From Chitinophaga agrisoli (lineage in GTDB: Bacteria > Bacteroidota > Bacteroidia > Chitinophagales > Chitinophagaceae), in assembly GCF_008386695.1 (NCBI RefSeq), contig NZ_VUOC01000001.1, forward strand, positions 1,756,001 through 1,820,000: a stretch of 64,000 bases of DNA, written 5' to 3'. Below are positions 1-8,237 of the stretch, one piece after another. Each line of letters begins with the position of its first letter. Within the stretch, counting starts at the first letter, position 1. The notes below the pieces were generated by a model. The model was not told the origin of the DNA. It did not search any database and saw only the letters and a list, made by a program, of their open reading frames with translations. The translations under genes and the position numbers were made by a program.

Positions 1-2
1 TC

Positions 3-2759
3 TTAAAGACCAGCACCACCTCGCTGGACGAAGTAGTGGTAAGTTACGGCCGCCAGCGCCGCCGCGATGTGACCGGCGCTATCGTACAGCTGGACGCCGC
101 CGGCGTAAAGGATATGCCGGTAGGGCAGTTTGCGCAGCAGCTGCAGGGCAAGATCCCCGGCGTGCAGGTAGATCAGACGAATGGCCAGCCAGGCAGGGGC
201 ATGCAGTTCCGCATACGCGGCGCCGCCTCCCTGGCCCTGGGCAATCAGCCGCTGTTTGTAGTGGATGGTATCCCCATTACCGGCAGCATCAATAATATCA
301 ACCCCTCGGAAATTGAATCCATCACCGTACTGAAAGATGCTTCCGCCAGCGCGCTGTATGGCTCCAGGGCAGCAAATGGCGTGGTGCTTATTGTCACCAA
401 ACACGCCAGGCCCGGCGATGCGAAAATAGAGCTCAACGCCTGGTACGGCGTGCAGGCCATCCCCCAGAAAGGAAGACCTAAATTGATGACCGCCCGCGAA
501 TTTGCGGAGTTCGAAAATGAATACTACGAAGACAAAGCAAAGTATGAGAACTCTACCGCCACGGTGCCGGATATATATAAGAACCCCGAGCGCTATGGCG
601 AAGGCACTAACTGGTTTAATACTCTTACCCGCAACGCGCCCATACAACACTATGATCTCACCTTTACCACCGGTACAGACAAAGCCTCTTCCGCGGTAAT
701 GGTAGGTTACCAGGATCAGCAGGGGGTAATACTGAATACCGGTACCCGGCTTTTTACCTTACGCCTTAACCAGGATTTTAGTTTTAATAACAAAAAGCTA
801 AAGATAGGTTTTGGCCTGGCGCCCAGCTACCGCATAGATCATAATAGCAGGCTGTCCACAGAAGGCGTGAATGGTTTGATCGAGAAGATCGTGGAAGCCA
901 GTCCCCTGATCGCCCCGGTAGATGAAAATGGCAACATGCCCCAGTACGTGAGCACCACCGGTATGGTGGCCAACCTAAACCCCTATGCGCAGTTCATGCT
1001 CAAAAGGGAAGATTATAAGACCGGCCGTTTACTGGGTAATACCTACCTGAACTACCAGATCTTAGACGGATTGATGCTGAAAACAAACGTAGCCCTGGAT
1101 AAGGGGGCAGAAACCAGTAACCAGTTTACGCCTGCTTTCATTTCTTCCACCGGCGTGGCAACAGGTCTGAGCAGCTCCGTAGACAACTATTCCTGGACAG
1201 CGGAAGCTACCCTTAACTATACCAAAACCTTCTTTAAATATCATCATATAGAAGCGCTGGTAGGTTACTCCGCGCAACAGTTCGACCAGGAAAGCAATAC
1301 CGTATCCGGTACCAACTTCGCCAGCGAGGAAGTACCCTGGCTCAGTACCGCCACGGCTATCTCCGCCGGTTCCAGCAATACCACGCATTACTCATTGCTG
1401 TCAGAAATTGCCCGTCTTAACTATAACTACAAAGACAAATACCTGCTGTCTGGCGCTATCCGCCGCGATGGTTCTTCCCGCTTTGGCGCGCTGCGTAAGT
1501 ATGGTAACTTTCCCTCTGTATCCGCCGGCTGGATCATCAGTAACGAAAGATTCATGGAAAACATAAAACCCGTTAACTTCCTGAAGATCCGCGCCAGCTA
1601 TGGTATCACCGGTAATAACGACCTGGGTAACTACCAGGCCGTTTCACAGGTAGGACAGAGCAACTATGTATTGGGTAACACACTGGTACCAGGCCTCGCG
1701 CCCAGCTCTGTAGGCAACCAGGAACTGGCATGGGAAAGGAACAAACAATGGGATATAGGTGTAGACCTCTCCGTACTGAATAACAGGCTCACCTTCACTT
1801 ATGATTACTATCATAAATTATCAGATGGCCTTATTCAGGAAAGACCCATTCCCCGTGCATCCGGTTATACGTCCATTACTTCTAACGTAGGCGCCCTGGC
1901 CCTGTGGGGACATGAGTTCAGCGTGAACGCCAACATCATTGATAAAAAGGACCTGCAATGGAACGCCGCTTTTAATATTTCTTTCAACAGGAATATCATC
2001 AAATCACTCGTAGCGCCCGGGTTCATCCGCAGGAATAACACCATCACATCAGACTACTGGCGCAACCAGGTAGGCCACCACCTGGGCGCTTTCTACGGTT
2101 TCGTGTTCGAAGGTTTGTATAAAGATGAGCAGGACCTCGCCAATTCTGCTAAGTACGGTACCAGCTCCGCCGTAGGTACGATCAAGATGAAAGATGTGGT
2201 AGAAGACGGGGTGATCAACGAAAGCGACCGTACCTTCATCGGCGATCCTAATCCTGATTTCCTCTATGGTTTCACCAACACTGTAACCTATAAGCGTTTC
2301 GACCTCTCCGTAGCTGTATCCGGCTCCGTAGGCGGACAGATCTTAAACGCTTCCCGCTGGGCTTACCTCACCAACCTGGATGGCGCCCGTATGCTGCTGG
2401 CTGCCGCAAAAGACCGTTGGCGCTCACCGGAAAACCCGGGCTCCGGCATCTATCCCAGAACACTGACAGGCACCACCGCTTTAGGCCGTTCTGTTAATAG
2501 CCAGTGGCTGGAAGATGCTACTTACCTCACCGTAAAGAACATCACCCTGGGATATAACATAGGGCTGGGTAACAGCCTGGCCATAAAAGCCATCCGCGTA
2601 TACGCCTCCGTGCAGAACGCATTCATCTTTACCGGTTACACAGGCATTAACCCGGAGATCAGCCTGGATGGCCTCAACGGCAGGTCGCAGGGTATAGATG
2701 AAAATGCGTATCCCACGCCCAGGACCTTTGCCCTTGGTTTCACCGCCACCTTTAAATAA
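3..2759 (+). CDS. SusC/RagA-type TonB-linked outer membrane transporter, 5' partial
   Basis: Outer membrane beta-barrel that, with its SusD partner, imports glycans or other large nutrients using TonB energy. The reading frame is open to the window edge, so the signal peptide and most of the carboxypeptidase-regulatory-like domain lie upstream; 918 residues are visible. The frame opens with the LDEVVVSYG sequence typical of the SusC junction, followed by a plug domain (RIRGAASL, then LKDASASALYGSRAANG) and a long barrel ending in a terminal aromatic/basic stretch. SusD starts 24 bases downstream, which fits a transcribed pair. No glycoside hydrolase follows, so the substrate cannot be guessed. 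Confidence 0.95.
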   Translation, partial: LKTSTTSLDEVVVSYGRQRRRDVTGAIVQLDAAGVKDMPVGQFAQQLQGKIPGVQVDQTNGQPGRGMQFRIRGAASLALGNQPLFVVDGIPITGSINNINPSEIESITVLKDASASALYGSRAANGVVLIVTKHARPGDAKIELNAWYGVQAIPQKGRPKLMTAREFAEFENEYYEDKAKYENSTATVPDIYKNPERYGEGTNWFNTLTRNAPIQHYDLTFTTGTDKASSAVMVGYQDQQGVILNTGTRLFTLRLNQDFSFNNKKLKIGFGLAPSYRIDHNSRLSTEGVNGLIEKIVEASPLIAPVDENGNMPQYVSTTGMVANLNPYAQFMLKREDYKTGRLLGNTYLNYQILDGLMLKTNVALDKGAETSNQFTPAFISSTGVATGLSSSVDNYSWTAEATLNYTKTFFKYHHIEALVGYSAQQFDQESNTVSGTNFASEEVPWLSTATAISAGSSNTTHYSLLSEIARLNYNYKDKYLLSGAIRRDGSSRFGALRKYGNFPSVSAGWIISNERFMENIKPVNFLKIRASYGITGNNDLGNYQAVSQVGQSNYVLGNTLVPGLAPSSVGNQELAWERNKQWDIGVDLSVLNNRLTFTYDYYHKLSDGLIQERPIPRASGYTSITSNVGALALWGHEFSVNANIIDKKDLQWNAAFNISFNRNIIKSLVAPGFIRRNNTITSDYWRNQVGHHLGAFYGFVFEGLYKDEQDLANSAKYGTSSAVGTIKMKDVVEDGVINESDRTFIGDPNPDFLYGFTNTVTYKRFDLSVAVSGSVGGQILNASRWAYLTNLDGARMLLAAAKDRWRSPENPGSGIYPRTLTGTTALGRSVNSQWLEDATYLTVKNITLGYNIGLGNSLAIKAIRVYASVQNAFIFTGYTGINPEISLDGLNGRSQGIDENAYPTPRTFALGFTATFK

Positions 2760-2783
2760 CTGTCTCCATTCAAAAGCATGCAT

Positions 2784-4340
2784 ATGAAAAGGCTATATAT
2801 CTTCATCACCATACTTGCGTTCACCGCAGTCTCCTGCAAAAAGAGCTTTATTGATCTGTCGCCGCAGGACCAGATCTCCGGCGCCAACCTTTACAAAACA
2901 GAGCCCCTGCTCCGGCAGGCCCTCATAGGCGCTTACACGCCCCTCCGCGACCTGATGGTCAACGATTTTTACACCGGCGAAATGCGCTCCGATAACACGC
3001 ATTACGAATTTTACCAGGTAGACCGTGGCACCGCATACGTGCAGCGCGAAAATATCGCAGACTTTACAGACGATCCCACCAATGCCTACACCAATGCCGT
3101 ATACTTCCATTGTTATAACGGCATTACCCGCGCAAACCTGGTCCTGGAAAATATGGGACAAGCGCCCCTCTCAGACACCGCCGCCAATGACATCGCCGGC
3201 CAGGCGGAATTCATCCGCGCCTTTAACTATTTCAAGCTGGTAAGATACTTTGGCGGTGTGCCCCTGTTCCTCAAGAGCATCAGGAAAGCAGACGATGCTT
3301 TCCTGCCCCGTTCCACCGCAGACGAAGTATACGCGCAGATCATCAAAGACGCACAGGACGCCGTTGCCAAACTGAGCGATCCCGTTTTCGCCGCTAACAA
3401 ACAAGGCGGCCAGGCCACCAAAGGCGCTGCTACCATGCTGCTGGCAGAAGTATACATGACACAGAAAAAGTATGCAGAAGCCGCAACCTTACTCACTTCC
3501 CTGGATGCAATGGGCTACGACCTGCTCACAGACTATGCCGCCGTATTCTCACCCGCCAATAAGAATAGCCGGGAATCCATCTTTGAGGTGCAATACCTGG
3601 AAGGGCTGCAGGGTAACCAGTTCAGCGATTTCATCTACCGCTTCCTGCCACGCTCCCTCGATACAAAGATCATCACCGGCGTTAAATCAAATAACCGCAC
3701 CATCGGTGGCTGGAACACCCCCACCCAGGACATGATCGCCACCTACGAACCAGACGATAAACGCCTCGACGCTTCTATCGGTATCGCAGAAGGCGCTTAC
3801 GACGCCAGCTTCCAGTTCACCTTTTCCGCCAACAAAAGCGTATTGAACTACACGCCGGCAGCAGGCAAAGTAGGGGTGCCATACATAAAAAAATACCTGC
3901 ACACGCACGCCAACCCCCTCAACACGGATGATAACTGGCCCATCTACCGCTATGCAGACGCACTGCTCATGCTGGCAGAGGCGCTCAACGAACAAGGCAA
4001 TGGCGGCGCCGCCCTCGCCTCGCTGAACCGTGTACGCGCCCGTGCCTTTGGCGATGGCGCCCACAACATCACCACCACCGCCCAGGCCGTCCTCCGCGAC
4101 ATCATCGCGCACGAGCGCCGCGTAGAGCTGGCCTTCGAGAACCATCGCTGGCACGACCTCGTACGCACCGGCAAAGCAATAGAAGTAATGAATGCAGACG
4201 GCATCCGCCTGAAACAGATTTACCCCTATCTGTCACCTGCCAGCTACCAGGTAAACGCTAATAAGTTATTATTCCCGATACCACAATCAGAGAGGGATTT
4301 GAATCCGGCGCTTGCGCAGAACCCGGGTTATCCGCAGTAA
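2784..4340 (+). CDS. SusD/RagB-family nutrient-binding outer membrane lipoprotein
   Basis: Surface lipoprotein that caps the SusC barrel and binds substrate. The N-terminus is a lipoprotein signal peptide with a lipobox ending in AVSC followed by KKS. The TPR-like helical body is present, and the C-terminus carries the family signature PIPQSERDLNPALAQNPGY. About 518 residues, a normal length. An ATG two codons upstream (2778) is also possible; 2784 gives a more standard signal peptide starting MKRLYIF. It is co-oriented with SusC and followed by a strong terminator, so the pair closes its operon here. No ECF/anti-sigma pair is adjacent. Confidence 0.95.
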   Translation: MKRLYIFITILAFTAVSCKKSFIDLSPQDQISGANLYKTEPLLRQALIGAYTPLRDLMVNDFYTGEMRSDNTHYEFYQVDRGTAYVQRENIADFTDDPTNAYTNAVYFHCYNGITRANLVLENMGQAPLSDTAANDIAGQAEFIRAFNYFKLVRYFGGVPLFLKSIRKADDAFLPRSTADEVYAQIIKDAQDAVAKLSDPVFAANKQGGQATKGAATMLLAEVYMTQKKYAEAATLLTSLDAMGYDLLTDYAAVFSPANKNSRESIFEVQYLEGLQGNQFSDFIYRFLPRSLDTKIITGVKSNNRTIGGWNTPTQDMIATYEPDDKRLDASIGIAEGAYDASFQFTFSANKSVLNYTPAAGKVGVPYIKKYLHTHANPLNTDDNWPIYRYADALLMLAEALNEQGNGGAALASLNRVRARAFGDGAHNITTTAQAVLRDIIAHERRVELAFENHRWHDLVRTGKAIEVMNADGIRLKQIYPYLSPASYQVNANKLLFPIPQSERDLNPALAQNPGYPQ

Positions 4341-4360
4341 TAGATATTCATATAAAAAGG

Positions 4361-4390
4361 AGCGTCTCAATAACATTGAGGCGCTTTTTT
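4361..4390 (+). terminator. Rho-independent terminator after SusCD
   Basis: An 11-bp stem (agcgtctcaat / attgaggcgct, one G-T pair) with a 3-base loop is followed directly by a run of six T. It lies 21 bases after the SusD stop codon. Confidence 0.85.
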
Positions 4391-4485
4391 GTGAGGCATA
4401 GGAAGAAGCGATTACTAACGTAAATCATCTTTATCTATTGATTATCAATATATAATTATAAGCAAAATTGTTTACCTAAAATCGT

Positions 4486-4493
4486 TATATTTG
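4486..4493 (+). promoter_or_regulatory. Bacteroidota -7 promoter element (TATATTTG)
   Basis: Perfect match to the TAnnTTTG -7 consensus of Bacteroidota. It ends only 4 bases before the GTG start of the HTH gene, so transcription would begin at about the start codon. A TTG at 4468-4470 is a poorly spaced candidate -33 element. Confidence 0.5.
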
Positions 4494-4497
4494 TATT

Positions 4498-4962
4498 GTG
4501 AAAACAAGCGATATTGCCATATTAAAAGGAATACATCCAGGATTTGTGTTAGAACGCGAGCTTAAAAAGAGGAATCTCGCTAAGGGTCCGTTTGCCCTGT
4601 CTTTGCAGGAGTTCCCCCAGACCTTGGGTGCGATCACTAATGGCAAGCGTAAAATGAATACAGCGCTTGCATTGAAAATAGAACGTGCTCTGGGGATTGA
4701 AGAAGGTTTTTTCATGATCTTACAGGTATATTATGATATCCAGGAAGAAAAACGAAAACAAGAGACTAAGGCCATCCCTGACTTAACAAAATTAAGGCCG
4801 GGGCTTTTTTGGGACACCAAGATAGAAACACTGGATTGGCAACGATATAAAGAGGCTGTTATCAAAAGAATATTTGAGCGGGGTGATGATGTGGAAAAAG
4901 CGGAGATTACTCGTTTTTACGGAAAAAATATAATAGATCAGGTGTTGAAGGCTAGCCATTAA
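4498..4962 (+). CDS. HigA-like HTH protein with C-terminal DUF6922-like segment, probable antitoxin
   Basis: Residues about 10-85 resemble HigA-type XRE antitoxins: IHPGFVLERELKKR, then ITNGKRKMNTALALKIERAL, then the GIEEGFFM segment. Residues about 100-150 (FWDTKIETLDW, then AVIKRIFERGDD and ITRFYG) resemble the short DUF6922 domain found before AbiEii-type nucleotidyltransferase toxins in Bacteroidota. The next ORF is a remnant of exactly such a toxin, which supports an antitoxin/regulator role. The start is GTG; no upstream in-frame ATG exists because a stop lies at 4477. The stretch is visibly AT-rich compared with the SusCD genes, suggesting transfer. Function is inferred from family resemblance. 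Confidence 0.7.
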   Translation: MKTSDIAILKGIHPGFVLERELKKRNLAKGPFALSLQEFPQTLGAITNGKRKMNTALALKIERALGIEEGFFMILQVYYDIQEEKRKQETKAIPDLTKLRPGLFWDTKIETLDWQRYKEAVIKRIFERGDDVEKAEITRFYGKNIIDQVLKASH

Positions 4963-4972
4963 AATCAGAATA

Positions 4973-5222
4973 ATGAATAAACCATTGTATTGGAACACCA
5001 TCTCCCAATTATCATGAATTGTTGGATCACTATCCATTAACACAAATGATGCAATTACATGAACAACGCTACCCCTATAGCCATGATGCTGATGTGATAA
5101 AAGCGAACCTTACCAAATTTGCAATGGCGGATAAAGATTTTGATCCCCAGTGTCTAAAAGGTAAACATTGGGAGTTGATTAAATTGGATATAATAGATGA
5201 GGTAAGGAAGCAGTTTACCTGA
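4973..5222 (+). pseudogene. AbiEii/AbiGii-type nucleotidyltransferase toxin remnant with internal deletion
   Basis: The ATG at 4973 opens MNKPLYWNTISQL, which looks like the N-terminus of AbiEii-family nucleotidyltransferases, but stops at 5015. From about 5016 another frame continues with LLDHYPLTQMMQLHEQRYP and runs to the stop at 5220-5222 (ending IIDEVRKQFT), which looks like the extreme C-terminus of the same family. The roughly 200 residues between, including the G-S/D-x-D nucleotidyltransferase core, are absent. The gene is therefore a deleted, frameshifted toxin next to its still-intact antitoxin-like partner. The C-terminal piece could be read as a 67-residue ORF from a TTG at 5019, but I think that is residue of the old gene. 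Confidence 0.6.
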
Positions 5223-5529
5223 TCATATTTCCAACTTGACGTTATTCTCTTGCCAACTTTTCCAATTTAGCACCTCCATCACCAACCCCTCCCAAACCCT
5301 CACCCACACGCGTTTTCCTTATCTCGTAAATTCTTTTCCGCTTTCGATTACACCACTCAACTCCAATATCGCAAATTTGCAACGCTTAGTTAAACCATAA
5401 GCACTGTAGTACGCGACGGAATATTTTCCCGTCGCACAACGCTGGTATTTTACTCCGGAATACCAGCGTTAGAAAACCCTTAATCAACAGATAGAGACCC
5501 TCAACATTTACGTTAAAAATTTTAATCGT
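5223..5529. other. Intergenic leader before the siderophore operon
   Basis: This 307-base gap carries no credible ORF. The 5' half is C-rich and featureless. CAAATTTG at 5372-5379 is one mismatch from the -7 consensus. The 3' half holds two consecutive dyads (annotated separately). I looked for a Fur-type operator (GATAAT-type 19-mer) and see none. Confidence 0.6.
5413..5470. repeat. Two consecutive inverted repeats in the siderophore operon leader
   Basis: Dyad 1 at 5413-5435 pairs gcgacgg with ccgtcgc across 9 bases. Dyad 2 at 5438-5470 is a perfect 12-bp repeat (aacgctggtatt / aataccagcgtt) across a 9-base loop. Neither is followed by a T run, so they are not ordinary terminators. They lie 60-115 bases before the first start codon of the siderophore operon and could be operators or leader RNA hairpins. 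No function is established. Confidence 0.65.
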
Positions 5530-6666
5530 ATGAGACCCGTAGACACAGCGCCCACCATTAGCCCAGGTAGACAGTCCATGTCCATATCAGCCAACCTCGC
5601 TGATACGCCGCCTTTACAGCCGCTGATCATCGATGTAACAGAAGAGGAAAGACTGGAAATTACCTACGTCGGAAAAAAGCTAAAAAGGAAATACAAAGGC
5701 TACGAAAACCCCGAGTTCGTCGCCATGTTACACCTCAATGCGTATACGTTATTGCCGGAACGTATTGCCACGGTGCTCAGTAGTTTCGGTACAGATTTTT
5801 CCGCACAACAGTATGGCGCCATCATACTGCGTGGGCTGGTAGAGATAGGGCAGGCGGAGCTAGGCCCCACGCCGCCCTCCTGGCAGGAAACAGATTATAA
5901 TAAGATCGTCGAATACGGTTTTATTTCCTCCCTGTTGCATGGCGCCGTACCTTCCAAACCAGTAGAGTACTATGCGCAAAGAAAAGGTGGGGGCCTTATG
6001 CATGCCATCATTCCGGATGAGAAGATGAGCCATACACAAACCGGCTCCGGCTCGCGCACAGACTTATTTGTGCATACGGAAGACGCTTTCCTGTACAATG
6101 CGGCAGACTTCCTTAGCTTTTTATTCCTGCGCAATGAAGAGCGCGTGCCGTCCACTTTATACTCCATACGCTCGCACGGCAGGCCAAATGCCAGGATGCA
6201 GGAACTATTCAAACCCATCTACAAATGTCCCAAGGATGCCAACTATGAGGCGGATGATGCCATCAGCGAAGCCACCCGTACCTCCATCCTGTATGGGAAC
6301 GAAGCCGCTCCCTTCATGCGTTTTGATGCCGCAGAACAGATTTACAACGAGCAGGCAGACCAGGACCCGGAGGCCCTGCGCAATCTCGTGTACTTCTGGG
6401 AAGAGGCCAGGGAATTGATCTATAACGATTTTATCCCGGAGTCTGGGGATCTTATCTTCGTCAACAATCACCTGTGCGCACACGGGCGTAATGCTTTCCT
6501 GGCCGGATTCAGGGAAGAATACGGTCAGCTGGTGAAATGCGAGCGCCGTATCATGTTACGGATGATGAGCAAGACCAGTTTGATCAACATCCGCGCAGTC
6601 ACCCACCCGGAGAACCCATATCTCATCATGGAAGAGCACTACGGTAAAATATACCGCACTGCCTGA
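5530..6666 (+). CDS. Fe(II)/2-oxoglutarate dioxygenase, clavaminate synthase/TauD-like, siderophore operon
   Basis: A 378-residue cupin-fold oxygenase predicted to hydroxylate an amino acid or the siderophore scaffold. The facial triad is visible: H182-T-E184 in the LFVHTED segment and distal H318 in CAHGRN, with arginines in KCERRIMLRM suited to 2-oxoglutarate binding. The H-x-E (not H-x-D) pattern is that of the clavaminate-synthase-like subgroup, which acts on amino acids such as Arg, Asn and Lys. It is the first gene of the siderophore operon, 39 bases before the decarboxylase, so its substrate is probably a precursor or product of that pathway. The substrate itself cannot be read from the sequence. 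ATG start at 5530; an alternative in-frame ATG is at 5578. Confidence 0.8.
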   Translation: MRPVDTAPTISPGRQSMSISANLADTPPLQPLIIDVTEEERLEITYVGKKLKRKYKGYENPEFVAMLHLNAYTLLPERIATVLSSFGTDFSAQQYGAIILRGLVEIGQAELGPTPPSWQETDYNKIVEYGFISSLLHGAVPSKPVEYYAQRKGGGLMHAIIPDEKMSHTQTGSGSRTDLFVHTEDAFLYNAADFLSFLFLRNEERVPSTLYSIRSHGRPNARMQELFKPIYKCPKDANYEADDAISEATRTSILYGNEAAPFMRFDAAEQIYNEQADQDPEALRNLVYFWEEARELIYNDFIPESGDLIFVNNHLCAHGRNAFLAGFREEYGQLVKCERRIMLRMMSKTSLINIRAVTHPENPYLIMEEHYGKIYRTA

Positions 6667-6705
6667 GCAAACCTTTAACCAAACCCGGAAAATTAAACCC
6701 AACAT

Positions 6706-8226
6706 ATGAGTACTACAGCATATGCAGGCCCACAGCCTGTACAGGATCGCTTATTGCCTGTAAAAGAAACCTATAAAGATATTTTTCACGAAGGCGCCGC
6801 CGCGGAGTATGAAAAAGCAATGGCCGGCGCGCGCGAGCTGGTGCTCAATTTCTTGCAACACAACCGCCAGCCTTTCAGCGGCGTCTCCGCTGCAGAGTTG
6901 AAAGCAGCATTTGCGGCCGTAGACTTTGATACCCCGCTGCCAGACTATGACAGCCTGTTTAATGAAGTACAGGAACTCTATGTAAAACATGCTACCGCCT
7001 TTCATCTCCCCGCATACATTGCACATCTCAATTGCCCGGTAGTAATACCGGCGGTAGCCGCAGAGGTATTGATCGCTGCCATCAACTCCTCCCAGGATAC
7101 CTGGGACCAAAGCGCCGGTGGCACATTGATGGAACAGCAGCTGATCAGCTGGACAGCCCGCGAAATTGGTTTTGGTCCGCTGGCAGACGGCGTATTTACC
7201 GCCGGTGGTTCCCAAAGTAACCTCATGGGCCTCCTGCTGGCAAGAGATTATTATGCCGCTACACACGGCAATCATAATATCAAACAACATGGCCTGCCTG
7301 TGGATGCTTCCCGTTATCGCATCTTCCTCTCAGAGAAAGCGCATTTCAGCAATCACAAAGGCGCTGCTTTATTGGGCCTGGGTGAGCAGGCGCTGGTAGA
7401 GATAAAAACGGATGAGCGTTTCCGCATGGATCCCGAACTGCTGGAAGCGGCCATTATCCGCGAGCTGCAACAGGGCAATATCCCCATTGCCATTGTAGCC
7501 ACTGCCGGCACTACAGACTTTGGTAACCTGGATCCACTGGCAGAAGCAGGCCGGTTAGCTGCCAAATACAACCTATGGTACCATATAGATGCAGCCTACG
7601 GTTGTGGCTTGCTGCTCACGGAAAAATACCGCAGCCTGCTCAACGGTATAGAAACAGCGCACTCCGTGACCATTGACTATCATAAATCATTCTTTCAGCC
7701 CATCAGCAGCAGTGCATTCATCGTAAAGGATAAACAGTACCTGCGGCTCTTGCGTATGCATGTGGATTACCTCAATCCCAAGGATGAGGATTACGATGAT
7801 CTCAACCAGATCAATAAATCCATTATGCAAAGCACCCGCCGGTTTGATGCTTTAAAGCTATGGTGCACGCTCCGTTTAATGGGAAAACAGCAATTAGGCG
7901 TTTATACAGAAACCATTATAGAAACGGCAGAAAAGGCCGCAGAAGTAATTGCGCTGGACCCGGAATTAGAATTGCTTAGTTATTCAGATATGGGCGTGAT
8001 CCTGTTCCGTTATGCGCCGGAGTCGCATAAAACAGCAGACCTGGATGCCCTGAACCAATACATAAAAAAAGCTATGTTCAACAGCGGCAAAGTGCTGGTG
8101 GCCAGTACCCGGGTAAATGGCGTCTTCCATCTCAAGTTTACCATGCTCAATCCATTGACCACGCTGGATGATGTACACTTCATCCTCCGTACCATTAAAC
8201 AACACGGTGCTGCCTGGCGCCGCTAA
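6706..8226 (+). CDS. PLP-dependent amino acid decarboxylase (group II; DABA/lysine type) of siderophore synthesis
   Basis: A 506-residue decarboxylase of the RhbB/DesA type, which makes the diamine backbone of hydroxamate siderophores (cadaverine, putrescine or 1,3-diaminopropane). The PLP-binding lysine is K327 in TIDYHKSFFQPISSSAF, and the PLP-ring segment HIDAAYGCG precedes it. The H-K-S-F-F-Q-P context is typical of siderophore-linked members. No 2,4-diaminobutyrate aminotransferase gene is present in the operon, which argues for lysine or ornithine as substrate unless the aminotransferase is elsewhere. It sits 11 bases before the first NIS synthetase, clearly co-transcribed. Confidence 0.9.
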   Translation: MSTTAYAGPQPVQDRLLPVKETYKDIFHEGAAAEYEKAMAGARELVLNFLQHNRQPFSGVSAAELKAAFAAVDFDTPLPDYDSLFNEVQELYVKHATAFHLPAYIAHLNCPVVIPAVAAEVLIAAINSSQDTWDQSAGGTLMEQQLISWTAREIGFGPLADGVFTAGGSQSNLMGLLLARDYYAATHGNHNIKQHGLPVDASRYRIFLSEKAHFSNHKGAALLGLGEQALVEIKTDERFRMDPELLEAAIIRELQQGNIPIAIVATAGTTDFGNLDPLAEAGRLAAKYNLWYHIDAAYGCGLLLTEKYRSLLNGIETAHSVTIDYHKSFFQPISSSAFIVKDKQYLRLLRMHVDYLNPKDEDYDDLNQINKSIMQSTRRFDALKLWCTLRLMGKQQLGVYTETIIETAEKAAEVIALDPELELLSYSDMGVILFRYAPESHKTADLDALNQYIKKAMFNSGKVLVASTRVNGVFHLKFTMLNPLTTLDDVHFILRTIKQHGAAWRR

Positions 8227-8237
8227 AACCCAATAAT

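Noticed and set aside
5019-5222. Intact 67-residue gene from a TTG start
   Set aside because: Better read as the C-terminal remnant of an AbiEii-type toxin, continuing a frame open before the TTG.
5223-5529. Fur box before the siderophore operon
   Set aside because: No sequence close to the GATAAT-based 19-mer was found in this gap.
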